A stretch of 22,957 nucleotides of DNA from an uncultured Lachnospiraceae bacterium (lineage in GTDB: Bacteria; Bacillota; Clostridia; Lachnospirales; Lachnospiraceae), in NCBI GenBank assembly GCA_947628025.1, contig CANQYH010000012.1, positions 1 to 22,957 of the forward strand. Direction: 5' to 3'. The translations under genes were made by a program, and so were the position numbers. Below are positions 1 through 7,650 of this stretch, piece by piece (the first letter of the stretch is position 1; each line of letters starts with the position of its first letter). The notes below the pieces were generated by a model. That model was not told where the DNA came from, did not search any database, and saw only the letters and a list, made by a program, of their open reading frames with translations.

Positions 1-572
1 GTGCGGCGGCGGCGACCCGCGGGGACGTGACGGTGCGCAATGTGATCCCGAAGCATCTGGAGTCCATCTCCGCGAAGCTGAAAGAGATCGGCTGCGAGGT
101 GGTGGAGTTTGACGACGCGGTGCGCGTGGTGGGCAAGTCCCGGCAGAACCGCACGAACATCAACACCCAGCCCTATCCCGGATTTCCGACGGACATGCAG
201 CCGCAGATGACGGTGGCGCTGGCGCTGGCGGAGGGGACCAGCATCGTGACGGAGAGCATTTTTGAGAACCGGTTCAAATATGTGGACGAGCTGGCACGCA
301 TGGGCGGTACGATCAAAGTCGAGGGCAACGTGGCGATCATCAGCGGCGTCGAGCATTTTTCGGGCGCGCAGGTGAACGCCCCGGATCTGCGGGCCGGCGC
401 GGCGCTGGTCATCGCGGGCTTGGCGGCGGACGGCTATACAGTCGTGGACGATATCGAATACATACAGCGCGGCTACGAGAGCTTCGAGAAGAAACTGGCG
501 GGTCTGGGGGCCATGATCGAGAAAGTAGATTCCGAGAAAGAGGCCAGGAAATTCGCGCTGCGGGCCGGCTGA
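1..572 (+). CDS. murA: UDP-N-acetylglucosamine 1-carboxyvinyltransferase (MurA), C-terminal part
   Basis: Enolpyruvyl transferase of the first committed step of peptidoglycan synthesis: it moves enolpyruvate from PEP to UDP-GlcNAc in the cytoplasm. The reading frame is open from base 3 with no start inside the window, so about 190 C-terminal residues of a roughly 420-residue protein are seen. Visible MurA landmarks are NVIPKHLES near the left edge, YPGFPTDMQPQ (the Asp at fragment residue 64 corresponds to the family's general-base Asp) and DLRAGAALVIAGLA, with the conserved Arg at about fragment residue 130. The catalytic PEP-binding Cys loop lies outside the window. The frame ends at TGA 570-572 and a strong intrinsic terminator follows 20 bases later, so this is the end of its transcript. 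Firmicutes often carry two paralogues (MurA/MurZ), and the fragment does not tell me which one this is. Confidence 0.95.
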   Translation, partial: AAAATRGDVTVRNVIPKHLESISAKLKEIGCEVVEFDDAVRVVGKSRQNRTNINTQPYPGFPTDMQPQMTVALALAEGTSIVTESIFENRFKYVDELARMGGTIKVEGNVAIISGVEHFSGAQVNAPDLRAGAALVIAGLAADGYTVVDDIEYIQRGYESFEKKLAGLGAMIEKVDSEKEARKFALRAG

Positions 573-591
573 GATTTTTTAGGAGAAAGAA

Positions 592-640
592 AAGGGTGCA
601 AGCTGCGGCTGCGGCCGGGTTTTGCGCCCTTATTTATTTT
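592..640 (+). terminator. Intrinsic terminator after murA
   Basis: Ten-base-pair stem AAGGGTGCAA (592-601) with TTGCGCCCTT (622-631), one G-T pair, a GC-rich 20-nt loop that can itself fold, and then a T-rich tail TATTTATTTT (631-640). It separates murA from the next gene. Confidence 0.85.
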
Positions 641-699
641 AGGAAAATGCGGAGCGGTTTTACCGTACGGCATTGTTTATTTCAGGAGGACCAGACCAT

Positions 700-1899
700 A
701 TGAGCGGCGGCGTTTATGATGACAAACAGGCTATCCGCAATGTGATCCTTTCCAGCCAGTATCTGGACAAAAGGAGTTCGAAAAGCATTGAAGAGATTGT
801 TTCGGACCTGTGCGGCCTGCAGTACGACCCGAATCCCACGATCCATTTGAACCATTATATGATGCTTTGGAACCGGAAAAAGGACTTTGCGGTCGGGGAT
901 CTGGACGCGGCGTACAAGGAGTTTACGATCACGGAGGCGTACGCGTTCAAGCGAAATATGTTTTTCGTCCCGACGAGCGAATTTGCGGTCTACCGCGCCG
1001 CGTTAAAGGATGTCGTAAGGTGGGGCGCTTCGGATGAAAGCTACCTGGCGGCGGCGAACCGTCCGGAGGATCTGGCCGCGGAGGCGGAATTAAGGGAGGG
1101 TCTGAAAGGCCAGCCGGGCATGACCGTCAGCCAGATCTGGAAGCATCTGCATTTGTCCGATGAATGGGACGCGTACGTAAAAGGAAGAAGAGCGGGCGAC
1201 CGGAGCCTGGATCTGCCCATATTCCGCGCGTTTTACAGGCTGAAGCGAAAAACGGATCTGGTAACCTGTGGCCGGAACCCGGGGACGTTTCGGGAGCCGC
1301 TTTATATCCTGAAAGAAAATATAGGCCTGGAGGAATGGCCGAACTCCGGTATCGATAAAGACAGCGCCAGGGCCAATCTCATCGAAAAGCTGATCGCTTC
1401 GTTCGGAGTGACCTATCCCGTGCATATTTCACATATCACGGGGATCCCGACCGTGGAGGTTACGCCGTTTTTTGCGAAACTGGAGCAGGAGGGGAAAATA
1501 TTGCCGGTGAAAACGGGCAAAAAGACCTGCTACGTCCACTCGTCCAAAATGGAGCTGCTGGACCAGCACGCGGAATCGGACGACGCCGAAGTCCGGCTCA
1601 TTTCCCCGATGGATGTTCTGGTGCGGGACCAGACGTGGCTGAAAACCTTTTTTGACTATTCCTATACGTTTGAATATTTCAAGAAAAAAGGAATGAAATG
1701 GCCGCTGTCGATCCTGGTGGGGAACCGGTTCGTGGGGTATTTTGACTGCAAGATGGAATGGCGGACCAAACGGTTCATCATAAAAGAGAAAAGCATATTC
1801 GATTCCGCTTTTGAGGGTCACAAAGGGATCGAACAGGCGCTGCAGGATCTGGCCGCGTTCCACGGGGCGGAGGAGATCGTCGAAAAGAGCCGGTCCTGA
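700..1899 (+). CDS. YcaQ/AlkX-like winged-helix DNA glycosylase (HTH_42 family)
   Basis: A 399-residue protein that resembles the HTH_42 (formerly DUF1006) family, which includes E. coli YcaQ (AlkX) and Streptomyces AlkZ. Those are glycosylases that excise alkylated bases and unhook interstrand crosslinks. Support is the N-terminal LQYDPN (Q41-Y-D43 from the ATG), matching the Q-hydrophobic-D catalytic motif of YcaQ; a central winged-helix region; and the C-terminal LISPMDVLVRDQTWLKTFFDY followed by a GNRFVGYFDCKME segment typical of the family. I chose ATG 700 because AGGAGG sits at 684-689 with 10-nt spacing; an in-frame TTG at 673 would lie upstream of that site. It stands alone between two terminator-like structures. 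Enzymatic activity is inferred from family motifs; no neighbour supports a specific lesion or antibiotic-resistance role. Confidence 0.8.
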   Translation: MSGGVYDDKQAIRNVILSSQYLDKRSSKSIEEIVSDLCGLQYDPNPTIHLNHYMMLWNRKKDFAVGDLDAAYKEFTITEAYAFKRNMFFVPTSEFAVYRAALKDVVRWGASDESYLAAANRPEDLAAEAELREGLKGQPGMTVSQIWKHLHLSDEWDAYVKGRRAGDRSLDLPIFRAFYRLKRKTDLVTCGRNPGTFREPLYILKENIGLEEWPNSGIDKDSARANLIEKLIASFGVTYPVHISHITGIPTVEVTPFFAKLEQEGKILPVKTGKKTCYVHSSKMELLDQHAESDDAEVRLISPMDVLVRDQTWLKTFFDYSYTFEYFKKKGMKWPLSILVGNRFVGYFDCKMEWRTKRFIIKEKSIFDSAFEGHKGIEQALQDLAAFHGAEEIVEKSRS

Positions 1900-1946
1900 G
1901 CCGGACGCGCAGGAGCGGTGCTCCCGGTCTTTCCGAGCGTCTGGCT
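1899..1946 (+). other. Hairpin after the YcaQ-like gene
   Basis: AGCCGGACGC (1899-1908) pairs with GCGTCTGGCT (1937-1946) with one G-T pair, and GGAGC/GCTCC can form inside. It begins at the stop codon. There is no T-run after it, so it is a weak terminator at best; it could also be a 3'-end stabilising hairpin. Confidence 0.45.
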
Positions 1947-1971
1947 TGTCCTGAAAAAATGCGGAAACGGC

Positions 1972-2000
1972 TTGACAAGACCGGCCGTATTGCGTAGAAT
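1972..2000 (+). promoter_or_regulatory. Sigma-A promoter of the SAM riboswitch-metK transcript
   Basis: TTGACA (1972-1977), 17-base spacer, TAGAAT (1995-2000). The predicted start near 2007 is about 30 bases before the first riboswitch helix. Confidence 0.85.
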
Positions 2001-2038
2001 AGACTTTGCTGCAATTGAATAGAAAAGTGCGTATATCC

Positions 2039-2158
2039 CTTATTCAGAGTGATGGAGATACAAAGGATCTGTGAAGTCACGGCAACCCCGTTCACACGCT
2101 GCTACGGCGGCGGGGATGGGCGGAAGGTGCCAACCTGAGCGAGTAATCGAACAATAAG
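2039..2158 (+). ncRNA. SAM-I (S-box) riboswitch aptamer
   Basis: The 5' leader of metK carries the S-box layout. P1 is CTTATT (2039-2044) with AATAAG (2153-2158). A P2 helix GTGA/TCAC encloses a GGAGAT...ATCT arm with the GTGAAG kink-turn side. These are followed by the conserved GGCAACC, a CCCCG/CGGGG P3, the conserved AAGGTGCCAA and a short CGA/TCG P4. SAM binding stabilises P1 and favours the downstream terminator, shutting off SAM synthetase synthesis. Placement directly before metK and the terminator at 2180-2214 agree with this. Assigned from motifs and helices, not from a covariance model. Confidence 0.92.
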
Positions 2159-2179
2159 AGGATTTGATGGCAAAGTATC

Positions 2180-2214
2180 AAGTCCGCGGCTCGCTGCTAC
2201 GGACTTTTCTTTTT
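2180..2214 (+). terminator. Riboswitch expression-platform terminator
   Basis: Stem AAGTCCG (2180-2186) with CGGACTT (2200-2206), 13-nt loop, then TTTTCTTTTT (2205-2214). It lies between the aptamer and the metK ribosome site, as expected for transcription attenuation by SAM. Confidence 0.9.
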
Positions 2215-2297
2215 GCCCGGGACGCGGCCGGCTCTTGGAGCGAGGCGTCCGGCGGCCCGGGCGGTTCCGGTTGATTCAAAGGAGGAGTGTAAGTACC

Positions 2298-3641
2298 ATG
2301 GAGAAACGATTGTTTACGTCCGAGTCCGTTACCGAGGGACATCCGGACAAAATGTGCGACCAGATATCGGACGCGATCCTGGACGCCTTGCTGGAGCAGG
2401 ACCCCATGAGCCGGGTGGCCTGTGAGACTGCGGTCACGACGGGCCTGGTGCTGGTCATGGGCGAGATCACGACCAAGGCCTACGTGGATATCCAGAGGAT
2501 CGTCCGCGAGACGGTCCGCGAGATCGGCTACGACCGGGCGAAATACGGATTCGACTGCGATACCTGCGGCGTGATCACCGCCATCGACGAACAGTCGGCG
2601 GATATCGCGCTGGGCGTGGACTGCGCGCTGGAAGTGAAAGAGAGCGTGGACGGAGAGGATCTTGCGGCGGAGCCACGGACAGGCCGGGCGGAGAGCGCGG
2701 ACCGGGAGAATGTTGCGGCGGAGACACGGACAGGCCGGACGGAGAACGTGGACCGGGAGAATGTTGCGGCGGAGACACGGACAGGCCGGACGGCCGGACA
2801 GGCCATGAGCGATGCCCAGATCGACGCCATCGGCGCGGGAGACCAGGGCATGATGTTCGGTTACGCCACTAACGAGACGGAGGAATATATGCCGTACCCG
2901 ATCGCCCTGGCGCATAAGCTGGCACGGCGGCTGTCCCAGGTGCGCAAGGACGGCACGCTGCCTTATCTGCGGCCTGACGGCAAGACCCAGGTGACGGTGG
3001 AATACGACGAGAACGGCAAACCGTTCCGGCTGGAAGCGGTGGTTCTGTCCACGCAGCACGACGAGGCGGTCTCCCAGGAGCAGATTCATCAGGATATTAG
3101 GAAATATGTCTTTGACGCGGTCCTGCCGCAGGAGATGGTGGACGAACATACGAAATTCTTTATCAATCCCACGGGGCGCTTTGTCATCGGCGGCCCCCAC
3201 GGCGACAGCGGTCTAACCGGGCGCAAGATCATCGTGGACACCTACGGCGGCTACGCCCGTCACGGCGGCGGCGCATTTTCCGGCAAGGACTGCACGAAAG
3301 TAGACCGTTCCGCGGCATATGCGGCCCGCTATGTGGCGAAAAACATCGTGGCGGCGGGACTGGCGGACCGCTGCGAGGTCCAGCTTTCCTACGCCATCGG
3401 CGTGGCGCATCCCACCTCGATCGGTGTGGACACGTTCGGCACCGGCAGGCTCAGCGATGAGCGGCTGGTGGAGATCGTCCGTGAGAATTTCGATCTGCGG
3501 CCGGCGGGCATTATCCAGATGCTGGACCTGCGCAGGCCCATCTATAAACAGACCGCAGCTTACGGGCATTTCGGGCGCAACGATCTGGATCTGCCCTGGG
3601 AGAAAGTGGACAGGGTGGAGACGCTGAGAAAATACAGGTAG
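2298..3641 (+). CDS. metK: S-adenosylmethionine synthetase with a repeat-expanded loop
   Basis: Makes SAM from ATP and methionine in the cytoplasm. Clear landmarks are TSESVTEGHPDK at the N-terminus (GHPDK 14-18), GAGDQGMMFGYATNE, FFINPTGRFVIGG, GLTGRKIIVDTYGG and HGGGAFSGKD. ATG 2298 is chosen because GGAGGAG lies at 2281-2287; the frame stays open upstream but has no better site. The protein is 447 residues, against about 395 for the family. The excess is three tandem 17-residue units (115-165) between QSADIALGVDCALEVK and the GAGDQ segment, where Bacillus-type enzymes have only a short linker and where the flexible loop that gates the active site lies. All catalytic motifs either side are intact, so the enzyme is probably functional. 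Controlled by the SAM riboswitch upstream. Confidence 0.97.
   Translation: MEKRLFTSESVTEGHPDKMCDQISDAILDALLEQDPMSRVACETAVTTGLVLVMGEITTKAYVDIQRIVRETVREIGYDRAKYGFDCDTCGVITAIDEQSADIALGVDCALEVKESVDGEDLAAEPRTGRAESADRENVAAETRTGRTENVDRENVAAETRTGRTAGQAMSDAQIDAIGAGDQGMMFGYATNETEEYMPYPIALAHKLARRLSQVRKDGTLPYLRPDGKTQVTVEYDENGKPFRLEAVVLSTQHDEAVSQEQIHQDIRKYVFDAVLPQEMVDEHTKFFINPTGRFVIGGPHGDSGLTGRKIIVDTYGGYARHGGGAFSGKDCTKVDRSAAYAARYVAKNIVAAGLADRCEVQLSYAIGVAHPTSIGVDTFGTGRLSDERLVEIVRENFDLRPAGIIQMLDLRRPIYKQTAAYGHFGRNDLDLPWEKVDRVETLRKYR
2640..2792 (+). repeat. Three 51-bp tandem repeats inside metK
   Basis: Units at 2640-2690, 2691-2741 and 2742-2792, each exactly 51 bases and 17 codons. Units 2 and 3 differ at 2 bases; unit 1 differs from unit 2 at 7. 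The encoded units end in LAAEPRTGRA, VAAETRTGRT and VAAETRTGRT. The array is in frame and adds a hydrophilic, charged segment to SAM synthetase. Closeness of units 2 and 3 suggests a later duplication than the first. Confidence 0.97.
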
Positions 3642-3668
3642 GCTGAGGGGACTTACCCTGCCCGTCTC

Positions 3669-3691
3669 CCTGTCCGTGCGGTGCGGACAGG
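3669..3691 (+). other. Hairpin downstream of metK
   Basis: CCTGTCCG (3669-3676) pairs perfectly with CGGACAGG (3684-3691) around a 7-nt loop. No T-run follows, so it may be a weak or factor-assisted terminator. No other terminator for metK is evident before the next gene. Confidence 0.45.
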
Positions 3692-3777
3692 CATTCTCCC
3701 GGGCGCAGAGACGGAGAGATCGGGACGCCTGCTGACAGAACATAAACGATCGGTCATGATTTGTGGGAGGAATTATT

Positions 3778-3942
3778 ATGAGCAGCACCGGAGCTATCAT
3801 TTTGGGAATTATATGGATTCTTCTGTCGCCATTATGGTTTTGGGCAGGGAATACGGCAGTGGGCATCCTATGGCTGTGCGCAGGAATTGCGGAACTGGCC
3901 GTCGCGTTGATAAGACGCAATAAAGAAAAGAAAAACAAGTAA
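3778..3942 (+). CDS. 54-residue membrane protein, unknown function
   Basis: Starts at ATG 3778 with GGGAGGA at 3765-3771 (6-nt spacing) and ends at TAA 3942. The product begins MSSTGAIILGIIWILLSPLW and has two hydrophobic stretches (about 6-23 and 27-45) separated by a short AGN turn, ending in a basic Arg/Lys tail (IRRNKEKKNK). That predicts a two-helix membrane hairpin. I recognise no family. A weak promoter-like CTGACA-17-CATGAT lies at 3732-3760. The next gene starts 89 bases downstream on the same strand, so the two may share a transcript. Confidence 0.65.
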   Translation: MSSTGAIILGIIWILLSPLWFWAGNTAVGILWLCAGIAELAVALIRRNKEKKNK

Positions 3943-4031
3943 ATGACCGCTCGTCATGCAGCTTCGCTAAAGTGAATGGGTATGTGGTTAGAAGAGAAAC
4001 CGGCGGCCGGACATTTGCGGAGGAAACCATA

Positions 4032-4814
4032 ATGAAACAATATATCGTGGACGCATTTACGAATAAACCGTTTGCGGGCAATCCGGCGGCTGTCTGTGTT
4101 ATGGAAAGCTGGCCGTCCGAAAGCTCTATGATGAAGCTGGCGATGGAAAACAATCTGTCGGAAACTGCTTTTATTGTGAAGGAAGAAAAGGGCTATCATC
4201 TGCGCTGGTTTACGCCGGGAACGGAAGTTGAGCTATGCGGTCATGCGACGCTGGCGTCATCGTTTGTGATCCTCAACTTCTATGAGCCGGACAGCAGCGA
4301 AGTAAAATTCAATACGCTCAGCGGCGAGTTGACGGTTCGGCGTAATGGAAACCTGTATGAAATGAATTTCCCGACTTATGAGCTGAAAGAAATTCCGGTT
4401 ACGGAAGCGATGGAAAGGGCGTTTGGGGTGCGTCCGGCCAAAGCGGTACTTGGACTGGATCTGGTCTGCGTGTTTGATTCTGAAGATACCGTTAGAAATA
4501 TGGTTCCGGATCAGCAGCTTTTGACAGGTCTTGAGGGCCGAATTCAGAACGCCACGGCACGCGGAACCGAAACCGACTGTGTGTCCCGCAGCTTCTGCCC
4601 GAAGCTGAGCATCGCGGAGGATCCTGTCTGCGGTTCCGCGCACTGCCAGATAGCCGCTTTCTGGTCAAAACAGCTGAATAAAGAGGAAATTTATGCTTAT
4701 CAGGCATCGAGGCGCGGCGGCTATCTGCACTGCAGAATGGAAGAGAACGGCCGGATTACCATTAGCGGAGAAGCTGCCCTGGCAGCGGTCTCTGAAATAG
4801 TTGCCGAGCTGTAG
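4032..4814 (+). CDS. PhzF-family isomerase-like protein
   Basis: A 260-residue member of the PhzF/diaminopimelate epimerase-like fold, a cytoplasmic family that includes the phenazine-pathway isomerase and many proteins of unknown substrate. Landmarks: YIVDAFTNKPFAGNPAAVCV at the N-terminus; NLSETAF with the predicted catalytic Glu at residue 44; FTPGTEVELCGHATLAS; and DPVCGSAHCQIAAFW plus a YQASRRGG segment in the C-terminal half. ATG 4032 is preferred because GGAGGA lies at 4019-4024 with 7-nt spacing; the frame is open for 20 more codons upstream without a site. No phenazine genes are nearby, so phenazine synthesis should not be inferred. The middle of the protein looks slightly short (260 residues against roughly 260-300 in relatives) but the conserved blocks are intact. 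Confidence 0.85.
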   Translation: MKQYIVDAFTNKPFAGNPAAVCVMESWPSESSMMKLAMENNLSETAFIVKEEKGYHLRWFTPGTEVELCGHATLASSFVILNFYEPDSSEVKFNTLSGELTVRRNGNLYEMNFPTYELKEIPVTEAMERAFGVRPAKAVLGLDLVCVFDSEDTVRNMVPDQQLLTGLEGRIQNATARGTETDCVSRSFCPKLSIAEDPVCGSAHCQIAAFWSKQLNKEEIYAYQASRRGGYLHCRMEENGRITISGEAALAAVSEIVAEL

Positions 4815-4868
4815 CTTCCGGCTGGCGGCAGCGGCACGGAAACCCTCATTTGTAAGGAGGCCGTCCAT

Positions 4869-5267
4869 ATGGGAGAAGATCTTACTCAGATCAAGCAGGA
4901 TACGATGATGTTTTTTGACGGACATCCGGAAGTTTACCCGATATACGAGTCTTTTGAAAACAGGCTTCTTTATATGTATCCGCAGACCAGGATAAAAGTC
5001 CAGAAGACGCAGATCACCTTTTTTAACCGGCATGTTTTTGCGTGTGTTTCCTTTATGCGGCCTAAAAAGAGATCCGAGCTTCCCGTATCTTATTTTGTAC
5101 TTACCTTAGGACTGTCCTATCCGCTGGAATCGGAGCGGGCTGCAGCAAAAACGGAACCATACCCTGGGCGGTGGACGACGCATATCGTTATTTCTGCCGC
5201 GTCCGATCTCGACCCGGAATTATTTGACTGGGTAAAACAAGCATACGGGTTTGCAGAATGTAAGTGA
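4869..5267 (+). CDS. DUF5655-like protein
   Basis: A 132-residue soluble protein that starts at ATG 4869 with AAGGAGG at 4854-4860. The second half fits my recollection of DUF5655: KTQITFFNRHVFACVSF, then LTLGLSYPLES, and EPYPGRWTTHIVIS followed by DLDPELFDWVKQAY. The function of the family is not known to me; it is found alone or fused to other small domains. It is 54 bases after the PhzF-like gene and ahead of a strong terminator, so it is probably the last gene of that transcript. No signal peptide or membrane segment is visible. Confidence 0.7.
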   Translation: MGEDLTQIKQDTMMFFDGHPEVYPIYESFENRLLYMYPQTRIKVQKTQITFFNRHVFACVSFMRPKKRSELPVSYFVLTLGLSYPLESERAAAKTEPYPGRWTTHIVISAASDLDPELFDWVKQAYGFAECK

Positions 5268-5303
5268 AACGATAGCTTTCGGCTTTCAGAACAGATAATG
5301 CAG

Positions 5304-5345
5304 AAGAGAGACGGTCCAGATGATGATTGGAGAGTCTCTCTTTTT
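5304..5345 (+). terminator. Intrinsic terminator after the DUF5655-like gene
   Basis: Perfect 9-bp stem AAGAGAGAC (5304-5312) with GTCTCTCTT (5334-5342), followed by five Ts. It also sits beyond the 3' end of convergent feoB and, having A residues on its other side, might act in both directions. I see no other terminator for feoB in 5346-5494. Confidence 0.88.
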
Positions 5346-5494
5346 ATGCTTTCATGGACGGGCGTCCGGCCTGGAATGTATGGAAATACGTAGTGGGTGT
5401 AGTGGGTCGGCGGTCAACAGAAAGAACGCGGCTTCCTGAAGAGGGTGCCAGATCTGCTGCGGCCCGGTCGTGTGGATTCCGTTTTTTGGCGGCA

Positions 5495-7405
5495 TCAGGT
5501 CAGAACCGTGCAGACCAGATTGGTCAGGGCGCACAGCACTATCCCGAGCAGCGTGGGCAGGGCCATGGCGGCGGCGGTCCAGCGCCAGCTGCCGGTCTCC
5601 TTGCGGATGGTCAGGCAGGTGGTGGAGCAGGGCCAGTGGAACAGGCAGAAGATCATCATGCACAGCATGGTCTTTGCGGTCCAGCCGTGAGCCGTCAGCA
5701 GGGAAAACAGGGTCGTAGTACCGGTCATTTCCACCAGAGCGCCGGTTTCCAAGTAGGTCATCAGAATGATGGGCAGCACGATCTCGTTGGCGGGAAAACC
5801 CAGGAGAAACGCGGTCAGGATGACGCCGTCCAGTCCCATGAGGCGTCCCAGGGGATCCAGCGCTCCAGTTAGACTGAGCAGCAGGCTTTGGCCGCCCAGG
5901 TGTGTGTTGGCCAGCAGCCAGATGAGCGCCCCGGCGGGGGCGGCGACGGCAGCGGCGCGGCCCAGCACGAACAGCGTGCGGTCAAAGATGGAGCGGACGA
6001 TGACCCGGCCGATCTGGGGGCGGCGGTAGGGCGGCAGCTCCAGCGTGAAGGAGGAGGGGACGCCTTTCAGCAGCGTGTGGGACAGGAGCCAGGAGCAGGC
6101 CAGCGTCGCCGCCACGCCCAACAGGATTAGTGCGGTCAGCATCAGCGCGGAGGCTAGGGAGGTCAGCAGCGGGCTGGATCCGCCGGAGATAGCGGTCCGG
6201 GCGGCCGCCGCGATCCCCGGCTCTCCGGCTGCTGCCGCGCCGCCTCCCGCCCACAGTCCGCCCGCCATGAAAAACAGCGTGATCAGCGTGACCAGCGTCG
6301 GGAAGCGGCCGTTGCAGGGGATCAGGGCATTGGTCAGGATCGCGATCATCCGCTCCCTGGGGGAATCGATGATCCGGCAGCCGACGACGCCCGCTGCGTT
6401 GCAGCCCAATCCCATGGCCATGGTCAGGCATTGCTTTCCGCAGGCCCGGCAGCGCATAAACGCCCGGTCCATGTTGAAAGCGACCCGCGGCAGATAGCCC
6501 AGGTCCTCCAGCAGCGTGAACAGTGGAAAAAAGATCGCCATGGGCGGGAGCATGACGCTGACGACCCAGGCCAGGACCCGGTAAGCGCCGTGAACCAGGA
6601 GTCCGGTCAGGAAATCCGATGCGCCGAGCCAGGTCAGAGCCGCGGCGAGCCGGTCTTCCAGGGAGAACAGCAGCTTCCACAGCAGTTCGGAGGGGATGTT
6701 GGCCCCGGCCATGGTCAGCCAGAAAACGCCCAGAAGCAGCAGGATCATCAGCAGGCTTCCCGTAAAGCGGCCGGTGACGATGCGGTCCAGGATCTCTTCC
6801 CGGCGGCGGTAATTGATATTGGTGTAGCGCACCGTTTCGCGGGCCAGCTGCTTCGGGGAAAAATCCAGGCAGTCGTAGCAGCAGGCTGTCCCGACGGATT
6901 CGCAGACCGCCTGCTTTAGTGCCTCCAGATCCTCCGGACGGCGGGCGCAGCAGGGCAGGACCGGGAACTGCAGCACATCCTGCAGCAGTCCGAAGTCGAT
7001 GACGATCCCCTTTTTCCTGGCTTCGTCGCAGAGGTTGACGCAGAGGATCAGCGGCGTGCCGCGGTCGCGGACCGAATCCAGTTTCAGGATCTGCTTTAAT
7101 AAGTACAGCCCGCGTTCCAGGCAGGTGGCGTCGCAGACGGCGATGATGACGCCGGCGTGTCCCTGGCTCAGAAAATCCCGGGTCACTTCTTCTTCCCGCG
7201 AATGGGCGTCGAGGGAATAAGTGCCCGGCAGGTCTACGAGAAGAAAATCCTGTTCCCCGTACCTGCATTGTCCTGCGGCGGGAGCCACAGTGACGCCGGA
7301 CCAGTTGCCGGTATGCTGCCGCAGCCCGGTCAGGCCGTTGAAGATCGTGCTCTTGCCTACGTTGGGGTTGCCCGCCAGGGCTGCGGTAAACGGTCTATGT
7401 TCCAT
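5495..7405 (-). CDS. feoB: Ferrous iron transporter FeoB
   Basis: Inner-membrane Fe(II) transporter with an N-terminal cytoplasmic G domain. From the chosen start (ATG 7405-7403) it has 636 residues. G1 is GNPNVGKS (12-19), followed by the NWSGVTV switch, G3 DLPGTYSL and G4 NLCD. Then come multiple membrane segments with the Gate repeats, including PMAIFFPLFTLLEDLGYLPR, GLGCNAAGVVGCRIIDSPRE and NALIPCNGRFPTL. A Gly/Ala-rich hydrophilic stretch (AGGGAAAAGEPG) lies between membrane segments. An upstream ATG at 7417 would add four residues, but GGAGG overlaps it and is spaced 5 bases from the second ATG, so I prefer the latter. It is at the short end for the family. The FeoA gene lies on the same strand upstream but is separated by an opposite-strand gene, so the two are probably transcribed apart. 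Confidence 0.96.
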   Translation of the reverse strand: MEHRPFTAALAGNPNVGKSTIFNGLTGLRQHTGNWSGVTVAPAAGQCRYGEQDFLLVDLPGTYSLDAHSREEEVTRDFLSQGHAGVIIAVCDATCLERGLYLLKQILKLDSVRDRGTPLILCVNLCDEARKKGIVIDFGLLQDVLQFPVLPCCARRPEDLEALKQAVCESVGTACCYDCLDFSPKQLARETVRYTNINYRRREEILDRIVTGRFTGSLLMILLLLGVFWLTMAGANIPSELLWKLLFSLEDRLAAALTWLGASDFLTGLLVHGAYRVLAWVVSVMLPPMAIFFPLFTLLEDLGYLPRVAFNMDRAFMRCRACGKQCLTMAMGLGCNAAGVVGCRIIDSPRERMIAILTNALIPCNGRFPTLVTLITLFFMAGGLWAGGGAAAAGEPGIAAAARTAISGGSSPLLTSLASALMLTALILLGVAATLACSWLLSHTLLKGVPSSFTLELPPYRRPQIGRVIVRSIFDRTLFVLGRAAAVAAPAGALIWLLANTHLGGQSLLLSLTGALDPLGRLMGLDGVILTAFLLGFPANEIVLPIILMTYLETGALVEMTGTTTLFSLLTAHGWTAKTMLCMMIFCLFHWPCSTTCLTIRKETGSWRWTAAAMALPTLLGIVLCALTNLVCTVLT

Positions 7406-7496
7406 GGATGCCTCCATGACAGAAATTCAGCCTTAGAATTACTCTATGAAAATGCGGAATAGTGGGTGCCTGGGTATTTTATTTTTCAAAAAAATG

Positions 7497-7505
7497 TGCT
7501 ATACT
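7497..7505 (+). promoter_or_regulatory. Extended -10 promoter of the small acidic protein gene
   Basis: TGC TATACT is an extended -10 (TGn + hexamer). A poor, AT-rich -35 region lies upstream. It predicts a start near 7512 and a leader of about 140 bases. Confidence 0.5.
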
Positions 7506-7534
7506 CCTAATATGTGAGCGAAATGTCTGCGGAA

Positions 7535-7604
7535 GCGGCGCGAACGGACGGCGTATCTGCAGGCTTTCTCGCGGCAGATGGAAACGAGACTGGCTCAGCG
7601 CCGC
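7535..7604 (+). other. Possible structured leader of the small acidic protein gene
   Basis: GCGGCGC (7535-7541) can pair with GCGCCGC (7598-7604), and inside it ATCTGC (7555-7560) pairs with GCAGAT (7574-7579), giving a nested fold in the predicted 5' leader. No known riboswitch motif is recognised. Confidence 0.3.
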
Positions 7605-7650
7605 GGGCGTCTGACAGGTATGCAACAGAGATTCAGGAGGTAATCGGATT

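Noticed and set aside
2640..2792. CRISPR-like or intergenic repeat interpretation of the metK repeats
   Set aside because: The units are contiguous without spacers, are multiples of three and sit inside an intact reading frame.
2178..3200. 340-codon minus-strand frame opposite metK
   Set aside because: It is antisense to metK, rich in Arg/His/Pro, and contains a shadow of the tandem repeats.
4032..4814. Phenazine biosynthesis locus
   Set aside because: Only the PhzF-type protein is present; this family is widespread with other functions and no other phz gene is nearby.
5982..7268. 428-codon minus-strand frame within feoB
   Set aside because: It lies in another frame of the clear feoB gene and is Arg/Pro-rich, the usual artefact of a GC-rich gene.
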